Shown here: piece after piece, positions 61,391 through 64,000 of the stretch
How the letters are laid out: every line of letters begins with the position of its first letter
How positions within the stretch are numbered: position 1 is the stretch's first letter
Assembly (NCBI GenBank): GCA_030280995.1
Contig: JASXTE010000008.1
Location: forward strand, 8,871,712-8,935,711
Source of the DNA: Hemileia vastatrix
Taxonomy: Eukaryota > Basidiomycota > Pucciniomycetes > Pucciniales > Zaghouaniaceae
Reading direction: 5' to 3'
DNA length: 64,000 nt
Notes under the pieces: model-generated
Told to the model about the DNA's origin: nothing
The model's database searches: none
Seen by the model: the letters and a program-made list of their open reading frames with translations, nothing else
Program-made: the position numbers and the translations under genes

Positions 61391-62400
61391 GGTGTAGACA
61401 GTTCTATAATACTAAGCTATAGACATAGCACGAGATGGATTGGTTCTTCTTAATTAAAAGAAGCGCCTTCCACTCTAAGAAAAGAAACAGTGATAACTGT
61501 AAGGTGATGATATAAGAAAAATTAGAAACATAGAGATAAGAGTGGTGCTACAGTTCAGTTACTATCTATTCTCAGTCAAGCGCTTAATATTCTCAGCTAC
61601 TCCCTCTTGAAGCGCTGTACACAAATACTATCCTTACTGCAAAAATAAAATAACCTTTCAGTGCTCTGCTTACTCTGCAATCCTAAAAATCCAAAGTGTT
61701 GTTACTAGATTCCTATATATAATTATTATTACTCTCCTTTTTTATATATTATTATATATCTAACTTGATCCCCCTTTCCTTATATATTATCCCTATGTTT
61801 TCGCCTTATCAGCTTTCTCCTACAGGTTTCAGCGCTCAAGTTCTAGTCCCCTATCTTTAGTAGCCTGTATGTACAACTTTATCACCCTATAGTGACTCAT
61901 AATTACTACCGCACTCTAGCTATACCTACCCTACGCTTTCTAAAGAAGACTATGTATACTATAACCTGTACTGCCCCTACTTAATGATGTGCTAATAGTA
62001 AAGAGCTCACTTACTAATGCATTACTTGTAAGTATTATCCTTGGGCTACCCACCAATATTTGCTTCATGCATATGTGCACTCCTTTCACCCTGACTTGTC
62101 GCACTTTCTTAGTTGACCTTTCTAACTAGCGCTAGCGCTGCTGCTTAGTTAGCTCTTTCTAATGAAACACATACTTCCTTATCTTGATACTGCACTACTA
62201 GCCCCACGCAATAACCAGCTGCATGCCTTATGCTAAACACATAGTTATACTATGAACTCCATGTCCATACTATGCCGCCTTTCGACATGTAAACCCATAC
62301 TGAAAGCGCGACACCCATAATTCTCTGCGCTTCACTTAATGACATAGCAACCCCTTTGTTCCTATATTCCCCTTTGTAGCAATTACGGCGCTTCACACGT
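61391..62400. other. GC-richer stretch of unknown origin
   Basis: Composition differs from the rest (many GCGCT motifs, less AT). No ORF with a recognisable domain on either strand. It lies between the solo LTR and the inverted El-2-type LTR fragment. Possibly the distal part of a longer LTR in minus orientation, since TGTAGACAGT at 61393 would pair with CTAGGCTCACA at 63211 as TG...CA ends. Confidence 0.3.
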
Positions 62401-63211
62401 TTTTCATGTGCTTGTGCGAGACACGTACCACACCGTGAGGGCCCATAACCTCCCCATGGCGTCCACTTCAAGCAGTTTCAACACCTATACCTCCAGTAAG
62501 GACCCTCCATCACAATGGATGATATCATCAACCCATACCATAAATAGAGAAACAGATAAAAGAGGATACCATAAAGAAACAGGTAAAATAACTCAACCAA
62601 AGAGTATAGAATGAAACCCAAAGCATATAAAGTAGCCAAATCAACTGTCCAAGCCCCCAATAACATCCCCAAGCATCCATATTAACCCAGTAATCATATC
62701 CCAACCCATAAATCTGTGAAAATCCATCAAAGGAAGCAGATTAAGTTGTCAAAACTGGATATATGCGCCTGAAAAAGGTGTATATGCTTGTGTAGGCATT
62801 GTGAGTGCATTGAATACATCCATATGACCTAAAATAAGCAGAAAAATGAAACTTATGGGCTATTTAGATGTCAAAACCTGCTTATAGACCTATATATACA
62901 TAATATAACTACATATTTCACTGAATATGAGGTTTATGCATACATATAAGCTTATGTATGTCTATAATTACTCAATATCACTTAAGATAAGTATATTATG
63001 ACTCCATCAGCACCTTAATAAGTATTGTGGGGCTATGGATAAGCTATTTAAACTTATATAAGTCATTTAATAGTGTAATAAATATATATAAGTGTAATAA
63101 CCATATGTATAATTATTATAATCATAATTTTTACTTATAAGCTTAATGTAAATAAGGTTATCTTATTTTAAGCATAAGAAATACTCAGTCCTGGGGGTAC
63201 CTAGGCTCACA
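62401..63211 (-). mobile_element. El-2-type LTR, inverted, partial
   Basis: The reverse complement starts TGTGAGCCTAGGTACCCCC at 63211 and follows the El-2 LTR (GGACTGAGTA, TAAGATAACCTTA, GGAGGGTCCTTACTGGAGGT, CCATGGGGAGGTTATGGGCC) down to about 62430, where similarity fades. The ORFs at 62250-62672 are translations of this LTR and its flank. Confidence 0.75.
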
Positions 63212-63499
63212 TTTACTGATTTGCAGCATTGAGCATGTGGGGATATTAGATTAATTATTCTGGTTCTGTTCATTATTCATTATTTAATTGTGTATGTGCA
63301 TTTCATATATATTTTCATTCCTAAATTTGTTTCCGTACCTGATTCATCTATTGTATGTTGCCCAATTAACTATAAAAGGGATAGCTGTTCATCTCATTAT
63401 TGTCATCTCGTTTCTCTCTCTTTTATGGTTACCTGTCTTTTAGACAGTTGACTCTTTTTATTGATTTACTTATTTTTCTCTTATTTATTTATTTATCTC

Positions 63500-63753
63500 T
63501 AACAGTTGTGGCGGCATATCTTTATCTTTTATCTTTGTGTGATCTAACCCAATTCTCATTTATTTGACTCAGGCAATTATTGTTCCAGCCTAATATTGCT
63601 TTGTAGTACTCAAAGTGGACATTGTGGAATGAAAATGATGATTTAATTAAGTGAGCATTACAAGAGCAACTTGAGATGGTGGTGGAATTGTGGAAAGAAA
63701 AATGGCAGTGGAAAAAAAGTTTGGTGGTGGCGAAAACTTGTTGCAGGCCACTG
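63500..63753 (-). mobile_element. Tc1/mariner 5' end fragment, second copy
   Basis: The terminus CAGTGGCCTGCAACAAGTT (minus strand, end 63753, followed by TA) and the leader down to MSTLSTTKQ (ATG at 63622) align with the Tc1 element at 35603. The coding sequence breaks up within about 25 codons. The ATG missing from the 35.6-kb copy is present here. Confidence 0.75.
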
Positions 63754-63755
63754 TA

Positions 63756-64000
63756 CATAATAAAGAGAAAACATAGGCGGTAGTTACGGATGTCCCTTGT
63801 TAAATTATCAGTATAATAGGGATTTCATTAGGATAAAAGTGATGCTCTCTGGCACCCGTGCTGTTAACTTTATAAATGAAAATCTTGAATCTTTAAGAGA
63901 GCGAGTAAACGTTCTCTAACATTGCCTAGTTTATAATAGGAGTGAGCTTTCTCTCGAGCAAACTATTCCTAAAAAGATTTGAGTAGGCTCACCATTTTTT
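63756..64000. other. Window end, no feature recognised
   Basis: GC is slightly higher than average; an open stretch around 63850-63920 is too short to interpret. Confidence 0.4.

Overview
This window reads as AT-rich, repeat-saturated nuclear DNA of a filamentous fungus, most likely a rust (Pucciniales, Basidiomycota). That placement is an inference from three things: the one host gene has short GT-AG introns (56 to 119 bp); the Ty3-type pol proteins carry motifs I associate with rust retrotransposons (for example WALEKLHYYLE in RNase H); and the Harbinger partner proteins share a basidiomycete-style SANT-like domain. I found one convincing host gene, an ortholog of the spliceosomal WD40 protein PRP46/PLRG1 (Cwf1) at 32.49-34.19 kb. 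Nearly everything else is mobile DNA or satellite.

Layout. 0-9.8 kb: a Harbinger right end (1-545), a pentanucleotide microsatellite, an internally deleted LTR element (1396-3416, TSD ATTTT), a MITE, a Harbinger transposase relic and the left half of a second Harbinger (H1, left end 7761). 9.8-27.7 kb: a Ty3-type retrotransposon (El-1, TSD GGAAT) inserted in H1; its own 3' LTR was split by a second Ty3-type element (El-2, 18366-27194, TSD TTAAC/TTAAG). 27.7-29.0 kb: the right half of H1, ending at 29012. 29-32 kb: two MITEs and a third Harbinger relic (H3). 32.3-34.4 kb: PRP46. 34.5-35.3 kb: low-complexity DNA. 35.4-40.1 kb: Harbinger H4 with a Tc1/mariner element nested in it, then a transposase relic split by a solo LTR (TSD CTGAT), then a 200-bp MITE. 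40.1-43 kb: AT-rich DNA with nothing recognised. 43.0-57.7 kb: a tandem satellite of about 608-bp units, each carrying a near-perfect 42-46 bp palindrome, interrupted at 50306-56400 by a complete Harbinger element (H2) with an open transposase gene and a broken SANT-like partner gene. 57.7-64 kb: ATGCAT-rich DNA, a 1.5-kb solo LTR of the El-1 family, a GC-richer stretch, an inverted El-2-type LTR fragment and a Tc1/mariner end.

The most unusual structure is the palindrome satellite, where some unit-to-unit changes fall symmetrically in both arms. The nesting, read from target-site duplications and from paralogous empty sites inside the window, gives relative ages: H1 before El-1 before El-2; H4 before Tc1; satellite before H2. 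All alignments were made by eye; no database search was run.
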